A DNA stretch of 50,083 nucleotides from positions 1 through 50,083 of the forward strand of contig JBKCIQ010000054.1 in assembly GCA_046302135.1 (NCBI GenBank), in the 5' to 3' direction. Made by a program: the position numbers and the translations under genes. Each line of letters starts with the position of its first letter. Position 1 is the first letter of the stretch. This DNA is from AM-1111 sp046302135. GTDB lineage: Bacteria; Bacteroidota; Bacteroidia; B-17B0; Aurantibacillaceae. Below are positions 1 through 9,669 of the stretch, piece by piece. Under the pieces are notes generated by a model. The model was not told the DNA's origin and did no database searches. It saw only the letters and a program-made list of their open reading frames with translations.

Positions 1-1905
1 AACTGGTTTTATGGTATTTTAGGTAGTAACGAAAGGAATCATGCTTGGATGGACGAAGGTATTAACTCATTTAATGAATTAAGATACACCAGAACTAAAT
101 ATCCACAAGGTAAATTTGGTGAACAATTTGGAATTAGTACAAGAACAAAACTTGTCGGATTGAATAAATTAAAAAATACATACCAATACTATTTACTTTA
201 TGCAAAAGGAGCAATAGAAAATAAAGATCAGCCAATTGAATTAAACTCAGAAAAATATACAGAAAGTAATTATGGTGCAATTGTTTATTCGAAAACGGCA
301 GTTGTAATGGATTATTTGTATCATTATTTAGGTGATACAGTATTTGACAAATGCATGAAAGAGTACTTTGAGAAATATAAATTCAAACACCCACAGCCCG
401 AAAATTTAAGGGAGATATTTGAAACAAACACAACAAAGAATTTATCTTGGTTTTTTGATGACTTGATCAACACAACAAAAAAAATTGATTATTCAATTAA
501 AGGAATTAGAAAATCAAAAAGTAATCTTGATTTAAATAAATATGTACTGAAATTAAAGAACAAAGGTGGAGTTAATTCACCATTAGTAATTGGATCCTTA
601 TCAAAAGAAAATAATATTAAATACTATTGGATTGAAGGATTTAATGGGAGAAAGAAACTTGAAATTGAAGCGAAAAACATTAAAGAATTTAGAATTGATC
701 CTGAGTATTACATTCCTGAAAAAAACAGAAAAAATAATTTTATAAAAACCTCAGGCATTTTAAAGAAAAGAAAGCCTTACAGAATCAAATTTATCGGTTC
801 TATTGATAATCCAGAAACAGCGGAAATAAATTACTTGCCTGTTGTTGGCTATAACAACAACAATGGTTGGATGGCAGGATTGAATCTTAGTAATTATTTT
901 TTATTTGAAAGGAAATTACAATTTGATGTTACTCCATTATATAGTTTTGGAAGTAAAGAACTCGCAGGTACAGCGAAAGCTGAATTAAATTTTCATTTTA
1001 ATAAGATATTTAAAACAGTCAATTCATCCTTCAGAATTCGAAAATTTGCCTTTGAGAGAACGGATATTCCACTCAATTTTTACAAATTGGATAATACAAC
1101 AAGTTTCATTTTCAAAAATCAGAATCCACGAAGCAGAATAGAGAATAAACTTATTTTTCGTTTAGCACAAATTGGAACTGAAACACAATTTTACAATTTA
1201 CCTGACAAAAAAATTGATTATCGTTCTATTGGAGATTTGATTTTTTTTCATAATAATAAGCAGGTATTGCATCCGTACAATATTCAAATAAGATATCAAA
1301 CAGGTAATCCAGGAAATCTTATTTTTTCTTCAGAAACATTTTCAAAAATTTCTCTTGAAGCTAATTTTCATATTACCACAGATTATAAAAATAATGGATT
1401 TGATGTTAGGATATTTGCAGGGAAAATGCTGAACCAAATAGATCAAATTGATACACGATTCAGAATGGGAGGAATTTATGGTTATCAGGATTACGCATTT
1501 GATTATTTATATTTTGACAGGAATGCTCAAAACGGAATTAATTTACAACAATTTATTGAAGAAGAAGGAGCATTTAAAACAAGGATGTTTTTAGGCCAAA
1601 GTAATTCACATTTAATTGCCCTAAATTTAAAGTCACCGAAGTTTAAGAAATTTATTGGGCTTTTTGCAGACCTAGGCACATGCGGTGATGATGGCCTATT
1701 AAATAATAAAGTATTGGCTGATATGGGTATTAATTTTGATTTCTTTAATCAGTCGATTTGTGTTTACTTGCCATTATTTTACTCGAAAGATATTAAATCA
1801 GGAATAGTTGCCAACGACTGGAGTTTTGGTGAAAGAATTATGATCAGTATGAGATTGGATAGACTGAATCCAAAATCTTTATTTAAAGGACTGGTTGATT
1901 TCTGA
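1..1905 (+). CDS. M1-family zinc metallopeptidase with C-terminal beta-barrel-like domain (5' partial)
   Basis: The reading frame is open from the first base, so the gene begins upstream; 634 residues are visible. They start inside the M1 (gluzincin) catalytic core. The segment NWFYGILGSNERNHAWMDEG is what follows HExxH in this family, and Glu19 would be the third zinc ligand, so the HExxH pair lies just outside the window. After about residue 250 the protein changes character. It becomes rich in alternating aromatic and polar strands with Asn/Gly turns and resembles an outer-membrane beta-barrel rather than the usual M1 helical domain. A role as a cell-surface or outer-membrane peptidase is inferred. 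The stop codon overlaps the lpxH start by one base (TGATG), so the two are probably translationally coupled. Confidence 0.85.
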   Translation, partial: NWFYGILGSNERNHAWMDEGINSFNELRYTRTKYPQGKFGEQFGISTRTKLVGLNKLKNTYQYYLLYAKGAIENKDQPIELNSEKYTESNYGAIVYSKTAVVMDYLYHYLGDTVFDKCMKEYFEKYKFKHPQPENLREIFETNTTKNLSWFFDDLINTTKKIDYSIKGIRKSKSNLDLNKYVLKLKNKGGVNSPLVIGSLSKENNIKYYWIEGFNGRKKLEIEAKNIKEFRIDPEYYIPEKNRKNNFIKTSGILKKRKPYRIKFIGSIDNPETAEINYLPVVGYNNNNGWMAGLNLSNYFLFERKLQFDVTPLYSFGSKELAGTAKAELNFHFNKIFKTVNSSFRIRKFAFERTDIPLNFYKLDNTTSFIFKNQNPRSRIENKLIFRLAQIGTETQFYNLPDKKIDYRSIGDLIFFHNNKQVLHPYNIQIRYQTGNPGNLIFSSETFSKISLEANFHITTDYKNNGFDVRIFAGKMLNQIDQIDTRFRMGGIYGYQDYAFDYLYFDRNAQNGINLQQFIEEEGAFKTRMFLGQSNSHLIALNLKSPKFKKFIGLFADLGTCGDDGLLNNKVLADMGINFDFFNQSICVYLPLFYSKDIKSGIVANDWSFGERIMISMRLDRLNPKSLFKGLVDF

Positions 1906-2654
1906 TGAAAAAAGAAAAAATATATTTTGCAAGCGACTTCCACTTAGGGGCTCCTGACCAACATACAAGCCTAAAACGTGAAAAACTAATTTGTGAATGG
2001 CTAACTATTGCGGGGCAGGATGCAAATGAAATATATCTTGTAGGGGACCTTTTTGATTTTTGGTTTGAACACCGATATTCAGCCCCGCAAGGTTATACAA
2101 GATTGCTTGGGAAAATTGCTGAATTAACTGATAATGGTGTTAATATATATCTTTTTACAGGTAATCACGATATGTGGATGTTTGGATATCTTGAAAAAGA
2201 GTTAAATGTGAAAATATATCGTGAACCAATCTTAAAAAATTTTAACGGCAAAAAATTTTTAATTGGGCACGGAGACGGACTGGGTCCAGGCGATAAAATT
2301 TATAAGTTTTACAAGTGGTTTTTCATTAGTCCATTTTGGCAATGGTGTTACGCGAGGCTACATCCAAATTTTTCAATGTGGTTGGGAAATTCATTCAGTA
2401 AATTCAGCAGAAAAAATAAATCAGAAACCGATAAAAAATATTTGGGTGAGGACAAAGAATACCTCATTCAGTATTGCAAAGAAAGATTAAAAAAAGAAAA
2501 AATAGACTATTTCATATTCGGTCACAGACATCTTCCACTTCAAATTAAGCTGAATGAAAATTCAGAGTACATAAATTTGGGTGAGTGGATTTCCTATAAC
2601 AGCTATGCTGTTTATTCTGAGGGAAAACTAGAGCTCTGCTACTTCAAAAAATAA
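1905..2654 (+). CDS. lpxH: UDP-2,3-diacylglucosamine diphosphatase (LpxH-like calcineurin-fold phosphoesterase)
   Basis: LpxH hydrolyses UDP-2,3-diacylglucosamine to lipid X and UMP in lipid A synthesis, at the inner face of the cytoplasmic membrane. The metallophosphoesterase motifs are all present: Asp11 and His13 in ASDFHLGAP, Asp48 in GDLFDFWFEH, Asn87-His88 in GNHDMW, His122 in GHGDG, and His207/His209 in FGHRHLP. The 249 residues match Bacteroidota LpxH, which is slightly longer than the proteobacterial enzyme. The ATG overlaps the stop of the upstream peptidase by one base. The gene is convergent with hisS, with only seven bases between them. A distant homologue acting on another nucleotide-lipid is the main alternative. 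Confidence 0.88.
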   Translation: MKKEKIYFASDFHLGAPDQHTSLKREKLICEWLTIAGQDANEIYLVGDLFDFWFEHRYSAPQGYTRLLGKIAELTDNGVNIYLFTGNHDMWMFGYLEKELNVKIYREPILKNFNGKKFLIGHGDGLGPGDKIYKFYKWFFISPFWQWCYARLHPNFSMWLGNSFSKFSRKNKSETDKKYLGEDKEYLIQYCKERLKKEKIDYFIFGHRHLPLQIKLNENSEYINLGEWISYNSYAVYSEGKLELCYFKK

Positions 2655-2661
2655 AAGCTTA

Positions 2662-4050
2662 TCAGTTTTCCGATTTTAATTTATTTATGATCTCCTCAAT
2701 ATTCAAATTTATTTGGTTTCCGGTTCCAATATTTTTAATAGGATAAATCCTTGAATTAATTTCATCACTTCCTACAAATATAATGTAGGGGATTCCTTTT
2801 TTCTCAGCGTATTCAAATTGCTTTTGGATCTTTTTGGTTGTTGACGGATAAATTTCACAGCTTAAACCAGAGGCACGAAGAAGCTTAGCCAATTTCAGAC
2901 AATGACTCGCCTCATCCTTCCCGAAATTTGCAAAAAGCACTTTCAAAGCTTCATCTTTAAATTCATCAGAATTAAAAAGATTTAGTTCTTCCATAACGTC
3001 ATAGGTTCTGTCTATGCCAAATGAAATCCCAACACCTGAAAGTCCGGGTACACCAAAAATACCGGTAAGATCATCGTACCTTCCTCCTCCTAAAATACTA
3101 CCCTTAAAATCTCCCTTATTGGTTTTAACTTCAAATATACTTCCGGTATAATAATTTAAACCTCTAGCCAAAGTCAAATCAATCTCAAAGGATATCATCT
3201 CAGAATTCAAATTTATATCATTCAATATTTCCCGTATTTCTTCAATTCCCTTCAAACCGTTCTGTGATGTACTTAAATAATTTTCCAATTGAGACAAACG
3301 TTCATTGTTATCACCTTTTATATTAAATAAAGGAAGCAGCTTTTCAATTGAATTTTTTGAAAGACCCTTTTCATTCAGTTCTTCAATTACTTTTTCCAAT
3401 CCGATCTTTTCCAATTTATCAATCGCAACAGTAATATCAATTATTTTTTCAGGTGCTTCAATTACTTCTGAAATTCCTGTCAAGACTTTTCTGTTGTTCA
3501 TTTTTATGACTACAGGAATTTTTAGTTCATTGTATACATCCTGCATCATCTGGACCAATTCTATCTCATTCAAAAGTGAATCGCTGCCTATTACATCCGC
3601 GTCACATTGATAAAATTCTCTGTACCTACCCTTCTGTGGACGATCTGCACGCCAAACAGGCTGAATTTGATATCGCTTAAATGGAAATGTAATTTCATTC
3701 CTATGCTGTACAACAAATCTTGCAAATGGAACCGTTAAATCATAACGAAGAGCTTTTTCGGTAACATGCTCAGTTGTATAAGGTGAATCAAGCATCCTAT
3801 CAAATTCCTTCCTTAAATTCTCTTTTTCTTTTGAATCGTTGATTCCTGAATTAAGAATTTTAAAAATCAATCGATCTCCTTCTTCTCCGTATTTACCCAT
3901 TAAGGTTGAAACATTCTCCATTGCAGGAGTTTCAATCTGTGAAAACCCATAGAGTCTAAAATGTTTTTCTATAACAGAAAAAATGAATTTTCTTTTTTTC
4001 ATCTCTTCAGGTCCGAAATCCCTGGTTCCTTTTGGTATGGAAGGCTTCAT
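2662..4050 (-). CDS. hisS: histidine-tRNA ligase
   Basis: This class II aminoacyl-tRNA synthetase charges tRNA-His in the cytoplasm. It opens with the family signature PKGTRDFGPEEM. Motif 2 lies at about residues 120-150 (FKRYQIQPVWRADRPQKGRY followed by REFYQCDAD). The histidine-specific loop ARGLNYYTGSIFEV and the motif GGGRYDDLTG follow, then motif 3 in GISFGIDR, then an anticodon-binding domain. The 462 residues fit Bacteroidota HisRS. The ATG directly precedes the conserved N-terminus. It is the last gene of a minus-strand run after the E1 dehydrogenase and the MBL hydrolase, eight bases downstream of the latter. Confidence 0.97.
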   Translation of the reverse strand: MKPSIPKGTRDFGPEEMKKRKFIFSVIEKHFRLYGFSQIETPAMENVSTLMGKYGEEGDRLIFKILNSGINDSKEKENLRKEFDRMLDSPYTTEHVTEKALRYDLTVPFARFVVQHRNEITFPFKRYQIQPVWRADRPQKGRYREFYQCDADVIGSDSLLNEIELVQMMQDVYNELKIPVVIKMNNRKVLTGISEVIEAPEKIIDITVAIDKLEKIGLEKVIEELNEKGLSKNSIEKLLPLFNIKGDNNERLSQLENYLSTSQNGLKGIEEIREILNDINLNSEMISFEIDLTLARGLNYYTGSIFEVKTNKGDFKGSILGGGRYDDLTGIFGVPGLSGVGISFGIDRTYDVMEELNLFNSDEFKDEALKVLFANFGKDEASHCLKLAKLLRASGLSCEIYPSTTKKIQKQFEYAEKKGIPYIIFVGSDEINSRIYPIKNIGTGNQINLNIEEIINKLKSEN

Positions 4051-4058
4051 TTTTAAAA

Positions 4059-4904
4059 TTAGTTCAATTCTGAAAATAACATCTTTTTTTTCGGAATAAT
4101 TCCTTTATCCGTTTGCAATAGAGTACAACATTCTGTTACTGCATCATGCTCAAAAAACAAAATCCAATTTTCATTTACACCACGCTTCAAAACTTCTGCT
4201 TTTTCTTTCATCGTTTCCAATGGACGAACATCATAAGCCATAACCCAGGGCATTCCGATATGATGTGTACATGGAAATAAATCTGCAGTAAATAAAATCT
4301 TATTGTTGTTATATGTAATTAAAGGAAGCATCATTGCCTCTGTATGACCATATGTAAATAAAACTTCAACACCGGGAATAAATTCTCCAGGACGATGTAT
4401 CATTTTCAATTGACCACTTTCTTTTATTGGAAGTATATTTTCTTTAAGAAAGCTGGCTTTCTCTCTTGGATTCGGATCAGTTGCCCAATTCCAATGCTGA
4501 TGATTGCACCAATAGGTTGCATTTTTAAAAGCCGGAACTGCCTTAGTTTTATTAGAATCTGCCCATTTGATACTACCACCACAATGATCAAAATGTAAAT
4601 GAGTCAAAAAAACATCAGTGATGTCATCAGGAGTAAAACCATATTTACCTAAAGACTTAACTAGATTATCTTCACCATGCAGAAAATAATGCCCGAAGAA
4701 TTTTTCATCCTGCTTATCACCCAAACCATTATCCACCAAAATTAATCTGCCTTCAGTCTCTATGAGTAAACAACGCATTGACCATGAGCACATATTGTTT
4801 ACGTCAGCAGGATATTTTTTATTCCACATACTCTTTGGTACTACACCAAACATAGCACCTCCATCCAACTTAAAATTTCCAGTGGGGATAGAATACAATT
4901 TCAT
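4059..4904 (-). CDS. metallo-beta-lactamase-fold hydrolase
   Basis: The enzyme carries the metal-binding motif THLHFDHCGG (His102, His104, Asp106, His107) and a later GHTEAMM histidine, as in the glyoxalase-II/lactonase branch of the MBL fold. It has no signal peptide, so it is probably cytoplasmic. The substrate cannot be read from sequence; relatives hydrolyse lactones, thioesters or phosphodiesters. I chose the ATG at 4904, which gives 281 residues. A TTG at 4910 would add two residues and overlap the stop of the upstream E1 gene. Position between the E1 gene and hisS suggests cotranscription but not a shared pathway. Confidence 0.85.
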   Translation of the reverse strand: MKLYSIPTGNFKLDGGAMFGVVPKSMWNKKYPADVNNMCSWSMRCLLIETEGRLILVDNGLGDKQDEKFFGHYFLHGEDNLVKSLGKYGFTPDDITDVFLTHLHFDHCGGSIKWADSNKTKAVPAFKNATYWCNHQHWNWATDPNPREKASFLKENILPIKESGQLKMIHRPGEFIPGVEVLFTYGHTEAMMLPLITYNNNKILFTADLFPCTHHIGMPWVMAYDVRPLETMKEKAEVLKRGVNENWILFFEHDAVTECCTLLQTDKGIIPKKKMLFSELN

Positions 4905-4906
4905 TT

Positions 4907-6904
4907 TCAATATTCAATTAATTTTAACAATGCCTGCTTAAAGCGTTTCTTTCCAAGAAAATTCATTTCGAGATCCGCATTCATAGGCACTGGAGTATCA
5001 AGACTACCAATACGCATAACGGGAGCATCTAGATATTCAAAACAATTCTCTGCAATTAAAGAAGCAATCTCCCCTCCTATCCCACCGGTAATTGTGTCTT
5101 CGTGCAGAACAATCACCTTTCCCGTTTTCTTAACCGATTCAAAAATACTTTCTTTGTCTAAAGGACATAAAGTTCGTAAATCAATTAAATCAGCGGAAAT
5201 ATCAGGCTGCTCATTTAAAATTTCTATTGCCCAATGTACTCCTAGTCCGTAAGTAATAATTGAAATTTTATCGCCCTCACGAACTTTTCTTGCAACACCA
5301 AAAGGAATAGTATAATAATCATCATAAACTTCTTCGGTTACACTTCTGTAAAGCGCTTTGTGTTCGAAAAACATTACAGGATTCGGATCTTCAAAAGCTG
5401 TCAATAAAAGTCCTTTTGCATCAGAAGGAAAAGCTGGGTAAGCAATTTTTAATCCTGGTGTATGAAAGAACCAGGCTTCATTACTTTGTGAATGAAAAGG
5501 ACCTGCCGCTACTTGCGCGCCTGTTGGCATTCTTACCACAACATCTGCATGCTGACCCCAACGATAATGAGATTTTGCAAGGTTATTAACGATTTGCGTT
5601 ATGCCTTCAGAAACAAAATCTGCAAATTGCATTTCTACCATTGCTTTATGACCATTGATGCTCAAGCCAAATCCAGAACCCAATATGGCAGATTCACACA
5701 AAGGAGTATTTCTCACTCTCTCCTTTCCGAACTCCTCAACAAAACCTTCTGTAATTTTAAATACTCCACCATATTCAGCTATGTCCTGCCCCATAAGAAC
5801 AAGATTTTTATGCTTATGCATTGCTAATCTTAACCCATCAGAAATTGCATCAATCAATCTCTTTTCAGATTTTTTCCCATCGGCTTTAGTAGTTTGAAGT
5901 TGAAATGGGGAATAAATATCTTTCAACTCGGTTTCAGTATTTACATCCGGTATTTTTTCAGAGAAAGTTATTTCTAAACCTTTATCAATTTCATCTTTAA
6001 ATTCCGCTCTAATTTTTTCAATAGTTTCTTCACTAATTACTCCTTCCTCTAAAAGATATTTTTCAAAATTACTTACCGGATCCTTTCTACCCCAAACATC
6101 AAATAACTCCTTAGGGATATATTTTGTTCCGCTCGCTTCTTCATGTCCTCTCATTCGGAAAGTGATACATTCCAATAGAACTGGTCGTGGATTCTTTCTT
6201 ATTGAATCTCCTATTTTTTTAACTGCATCAAAAACCTCCAATAAATTATTACCATCCACCTGAACACCCTCAATTCCGTAACCTATAGCCTTATCAATAA
6301 ATTGCTTGCAACGAAATTGCTCGTTACTTGGAGTGGACAAACCATAACCATTATTTTCAATTACGAAAATTACAGGGAGGTTCCATACTGCCGCAACATT
6401 TAAACTCTCATGAAAATCACCTTCACTGGTTCCACCATCTCCTGAAAAAACAGCAACTGCTTTTTGTTCTTTTCTTAGTTTATATGCCATGGCTATGCCG
6501 TCTGCTACACCCAACTGAGGTCCGAGGTGAGATATCATTCCCACAATTTTATATTCCTGTGTACCAAAATGAAAAGATCTGTCTCTTCCTTTTGTAAAAC
6601 CACCTGGCTTCCCGGTGAATTGAGAAAATAATCTATTTAGCGGAATACCTCTGGTTGTGAACAGCCCAAGATTTCTATGCATAGGCAAAAGGAATTCATC
6701 TTGCTCCATTGCAGATGCAACACCAACGGCAATTGCCTCCTGCCCAATACCTGAGAACCACTTTGCTATTTTTCCCTGACGAAGTAAGATGAGCATTTTC
6801 TCTTCGATCATCCTTGGTTTAAGGATATTTCTGTAGAGTGTAATTAATTCTTTATCTGACTTATTTTTTTTATCAAATGCTACAGGCATTTCAGCAGTTA
6901 TCAT
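4907..6904 (-). CDS. 2-oxoacid (branched-chain type) dehydrogenase E1, alpha and beta subunits fused
   Basis: This thiamine-diphosphate enzyme performs the decarboxylating first step of a 2-oxoacid dehydrogenase complex. The alpha half (about residues 1-330) carries the ThDP motif GDGGTSEGD at 155-163 ending in the NN pair at 184-185. The beta half (about 345-665) begins KKSEKRLIDAISDGL and contains EYGGVFKITEGF and the transketolase C-terminal domain. Single-chain E1 proteins of about 660-690 residues are the normal Bacteroidota form, usually annotated as 2-oxoisovalerate dehydrogenase. No E2 or E3 lies in the window. Substrate preference (branched-chain versus pyruvate) is uncertain. A TAACTTTG element lies 27 bases upstream of the ATG, so this is probably the first gene of the run to hisS. 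Confidence 0.92.
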   Translation of the reverse strand: MITAEMPVAFDKKNKSDKELITLYRNILKPRMIEEKMLILLRQGKIAKWFSGIGQEAIAVGVASAMEQDEFLLPMHRNLGLFTTRGIPLNRLFSQFTGKPGGFTKGRDRSFHFGTQEYKIVGMISHLGPQLGVADGIAMAYKLRKEQKAVAVFSGDGGTSEGDFHESLNVAAVWNLPVIFVIENNGYGLSTPSNEQFRCKQFIDKAIGYGIEGVQVDGNNLLEVFDAVKKIGDSIRKNPRPVLLECITFRMRGHEEASGTKYIPKELFDVWGRKDPVSNFEKYLLEEGVISEETIEKIRAEFKDEIDKGLEITFSEKIPDVNTETELKDIYSPFQLQTTKADGKKSEKRLIDAISDGLRLAMHKHKNLVLMGQDIAEYGGVFKITEGFVEEFGKERVRNTPLCESAILGSGFGLSINGHKAMVEMQFADFVSEGITQIVNNLAKSHYRWGQHADVVVRMPTGAQVAAGPFHSQSNEAWFFHTPGLKIAYPAFPSDAKGLLLTAFEDPNPVMFFEHKALYRSVTEEVYDDYYTIPFGVARKVREGDKISIITYGLGVHWAIEILNEQPDISADLIDLRTLCPLDKESIFESVKKTGKVIVLHEDTITGGIGGEIASLIAENCFEYLDAPVMRIGSLDTPVPMNADLEMNFLGKKRFKQALLKLIEY

Positions 6905-6931
6905 GATTTATAAAATAGATTTTGTTTCTTA

Positions 6932-6939
6932 CAAAGTTA
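6932..6939 (-). promoter_or_regulatory. candidate -7 element for the E1 dehydrogenase operon
   Basis: On the minus strand this reads TAACTTTG, an exact match to the Bacteroidota housekeeping -7 consensus TAnnTTTG, 27 bases before the E1 ATG. No clear TTTG -33 box is seen at the usual 19-23-base spacing, so the call rests on the -7 box and its position. Confidence 0.45.
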
Positions 6940-7001
6940 GTCCTTTGTATTAATAAGTTACCCTGTAAGACAGCTTTTTTTCCTTATTTTTGAAACACAA
7001 C

Positions 7002-8411
7002 ATGATTAGCAAATTAAGACAATATTACGCTCTGATTTTATTCATTTTAGGAGTATTTATTTTATTTTTTTTTAAACATAATGATCTTAATTTACCATTT
7101 TATTGGGACGAAGGTTGGGTTTATGGCAAAGCTGTAAGAATTATGGCTGATGCTAGAATAAGCATTATGCCGAATGCTTTAAATTACGAAATCGGAAGAG
7201 GTCATCCATTATTATTTCATGTAGGATTTGCTACATTCTTAAAAATATTTGGAAATACTATTTTGAATGCACATATTTTAGCATTAATTATTTCTTGCTT
7301 ACTTCTTTTAGTAATCTATTTAATTGCAGAAAAAACCATTAAAGTAAAATCAGGATGGATCATAAGTCTATTAGTATTAATACAACCCGTTTTTATAGCA
7401 CAAAGCGGATTGGTGTTGCCGGAAGTTCTATTATCCATTTTTATCTTGCTATCAATCTATGGCTTCACTTTCGAGAAAAAATGGTTATTATTTATTTCAT
7501 TATCAATCGCAATTTTAATTAAAGAATCAGCTATAGTTGTATTTGCATTATTGAATTTTGTAACAATCATTAATTTTTTTTCTAAAAAATGGAACCCTAG
7601 AATTTTAATTTCAAAATTATTTTGGATTAATATACCATTGAGTTTTTGGTTCATTCATCTTTTGCTCCACAAAATTCAGTTTGGCACATTTCTTTTTCAC
7701 GAACATGCCGACTACGTTTCATTCAAGTGGAGTGAAATGTGGCCTAAATTAGAACGTGTTTTCTATTTTGTTTTTCTTGCACAGGGAAGAAATATATTAT
7801 CATTAAGTTTTATTTCAATTATAATATATCAGTTTATTAAAAAAGATAAGGGAATAATAAGTGACAAATTTTCAACTAATTCAATTTTTTTTATAATATT
7901 GTTTATTCTCTTTAGTTCTCTGAATTACTATAGTGACAGATATGCTTTTGTATGTATTGTGTTATTTAATATGGTTTTCTTTAAGACAATTATACTAAGT
8001 TCAATCAATAAGGCTATTAAGATATTTATAATTTCAGTAGTCTTTATTTCTTATGGCTACGCCTTGACATCAAATCCAGGTAACAGTGATGTAAATCCTA
8101 GCTATTCAAATGTTGTAAAAAATCATCAAGAAGCTATTAACTACATGATGAAAAATCTAAATAGAAATGATACAATTTACGTGTGGTTTAACATGAAAGA
8201 GGAACTTCAAAATCATTATGGCGGATTTGTTCCAAGTGATTTCTATTTTAAAAATCTCAAAACACATGCATCAGACCCATGCAGATATTATCTTTTTACC
8301 AACATTGAAAATCCTGATGAACTTAATAATTTTACAAAAGAATTTAGGCTTGAGAAGGTGAAAAAATTTGAAACAAATCAGGCTTGGACAATTCTAATGA
8401 AAAAACCCTAG
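7002..8411 (+). CDS. GT39/PMT-like integral membrane glycosyltransferase
   Basis: A polytopic membrane protein of 469 residues. It has a first transmembrane helix at about residues 8-27 followed by a large first loop containing YWDEGWVYGKA. An acidic pair in this loop is typical of the dolichyl/undecaprenyl-phosphate sugar-dependent GT39 family (GT-C fold). Roughly ten further hydrophobic segments and a short soluble tail follow. Such enzymes move a sugar from a lipid carrier to a target on the periplasmic side; donor and acceptor are unknown here. The ATG at 7002 is preferred to the TTG at 6990. The stop lies five bases before the GH16 gene, so the two are probably cotranscribed. Confidence 0.78.
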   Translation: MISKLRQYYALILFILGVFILFFFKHNDLNLPFYWDEGWVYGKAVRIMADARISIMPNALNYEIGRGHPLLFHVGFATFLKIFGNTILNAHILALIISCLLLLVIYLIAEKTIKVKSGWIISLLVLIQPVFIAQSGLVLPEVLLSIFILLSIYGFTFEKKWLLFISLSIAILIKESAIVVFALLNFVTIINFFSKKWNPRILISKLFWINIPLSFWFIHLLLHKIQFGTFLFHEHADYVSFKWSEMWPKLERVFYFVFLAQGRNILSLSFISIIIYQFIKKDKGIISDKFSTNSIFFIILFILFSSLNYYSDRYAFVCIVLFNMVFFKTIILSSINKAIKIFIISVVFISYGYALTSNPGNSDVNPSYSNVVKNHQEAINYMMKNLNRNDTIYVWFNMKEELQNHYGGFVPSDFYFKNLKTHASDPCRYYLFTNIENPDELNNFTKEFRLEKVKKFETNQAWTILMKKP

Positions 8412-8416
8412 AAAAA

Positions 8417-9661
8417 ATGAAAAAAAAATTATACTATTTTCTGAGTACACTTAGTTTAATTGGTACTCTTCAATCTCAACTGAAACCTATAATGTTTCAA
8501 TTAAAGCCTGACACGATTATTCGTTGGAATTATTTTTTTGGTGATGAATTTTCTAATTCTGATATTAATGATGAAAAATGGCATCGTGGTTATCCATGGG
8601 GAGGACTTTCAATTGCGGAAGATGAGTATGCCGATCCTAACAACCTTAAACTGAAAAATGGCATTCTTGAACTATATGCAAACCGAAGCAATGAACTTAA
8701 GAAATTTCCTGATTGGATGATAGATTCCAATGCAATGAAAAAGTACGGCAAAAAATTAATTGATGGAAAATATCCTTTAAAGTTTACAGGTTCTGCTATA
8801 TGGAGTAAAAATCCAATTCGTTACGGATATTTCGAGTGCAGATGTAAAATGCCTGCAGGTAAAGGATTGTGGCCTGCATTCTGGTTATATGGCGGAAACC
8901 CGAATGATGAAATTGACTTTATGGAATTAAAAGGTGAAAGGCCAAATGAAATTCATGTGGATGTTCATTGCCCCGAAAGATGCGACGGAGGCTATCCGGG
9001 AATCTTAGGACTTCCAAAAAATTGGGGCGAATGGGTTAAAGTCAGTTCAAATATTAATCAAGAATGGAACATAGTTTCCGGAATATGGATGCCCGGTTAC
9101 GTAATGTTTTATTTAAACGGTGATCCGCTTGCCTACTTCAAGGGAAGTTTTAAAAATTCTATGAATGTTATTGCCAACCTCGCAGTAGCCGTCGACGGAA
9201 GAGCATTTAAGCCTGGACCCGATGCAAATACTCCTTTTCCGGCTAAAATGGAAGTGGATTACATCCGGGTTTGGAAAGTTCCTGAAGATTCTGCTTTTAT
9301 GCAAAGAAATATTTTGAGCTTTGATTTTGATGAAAACACCAAAAATTTGAATCTGTCAAAATCAGAACTTCCCAAGTTTAAAAAGGTAAAACCTTATATG
9401 AGAAAAAAGAAAAAGATGAAAAAAGAACTTGGTTTCATTTCATTTTATCCAATGAGTAACAGTTTATACAAAATAACAAATAATTCAGGTATTAACTTTA
9501 GTTTTAGAGTTATAGTGAAAAATCAAAAAAATGAAATCATTAAGGAGCAAAATTTTAGTGAAGTTTATTCCACTCTTGATCTAAAAGATGTACATGGAAA
9601 AACGATGATTATACTTCAATATGGAGATAAACAAAATCAGTTTCATTTAGAAATGAATTAA
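8417..9661 (+). CDS. secreted glycoside hydrolase family 16 (beta-glucanase/laminarinase-like)
   Basis: GH16 enzymes cleave beta-1,3/1,4-glucans or galactans with retention of configuration. The catalytic signature is complete: DEIDFMELKG, with Glu165 as likely nucleophile, Asp167, and Glu170 as acid/base. Flanking family features are WPAFWLYGG and the terminal strand VDYIRVWKVP at about residues 280-290. An N-terminal hydrophobic stretch after MKKKL is a signal peptide. The last 120 residues form a basic linker (RKKKKMKKE) and a small beta-rich domain of unknown kind. I chose the ATG at 8417, because an upstream TTG at 8384 lies inside the preceding gene and would hide the signal peptide. 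It follows the glycosyltransferase by five bases. Confidence 0.88.
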   Translation: MKKKLYYFLSTLSLIGTLQSQLKPIMFQLKPDTIIRWNYFFGDEFSNSDINDEKWHRGYPWGGLSIAEDEYADPNNLKLKNGILELYANRSNELKKFPDWMIDSNAMKKYGKKLIDGKYPLKFTGSAIWSKNPIRYGYFECRCKMPAGKGLWPAFWLYGGNPNDEIDFMELKGERPNEIHVDVHCPERCDGGYPGILGLPKNWGEWVKVSSNINQEWNIVSGIWMPGYVMFYLNGDPLAYFKGSFKNSMNVIANLAVAVDGRAFKPGPDANTPFPAKMEVDYIRVWKVPEDSAFMQRNILSFDFDENTKNLNLSKSELPKFKKVKPYMRKKKKMKKELGFISFYPMSNSLYKITNNSGINFSFRVIVKNQKNEIIKEQNFSEVYSTLDLKDVHGKTMIILQYGDKQNQFHLEMN

Positions 9662-9669
9662 TTATATAA

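Noticed and set aside
2263..2490. 75-codon frame inside lpxH
   Set aside because: Out-of-frame shadow of a well-supported gene; no family features.
5492..5897. Two overlapping plus-strand frames opposite the E1 dehydrogenase gene
   Set aside because: Antisense shadows of a strongly conserved enzyme.
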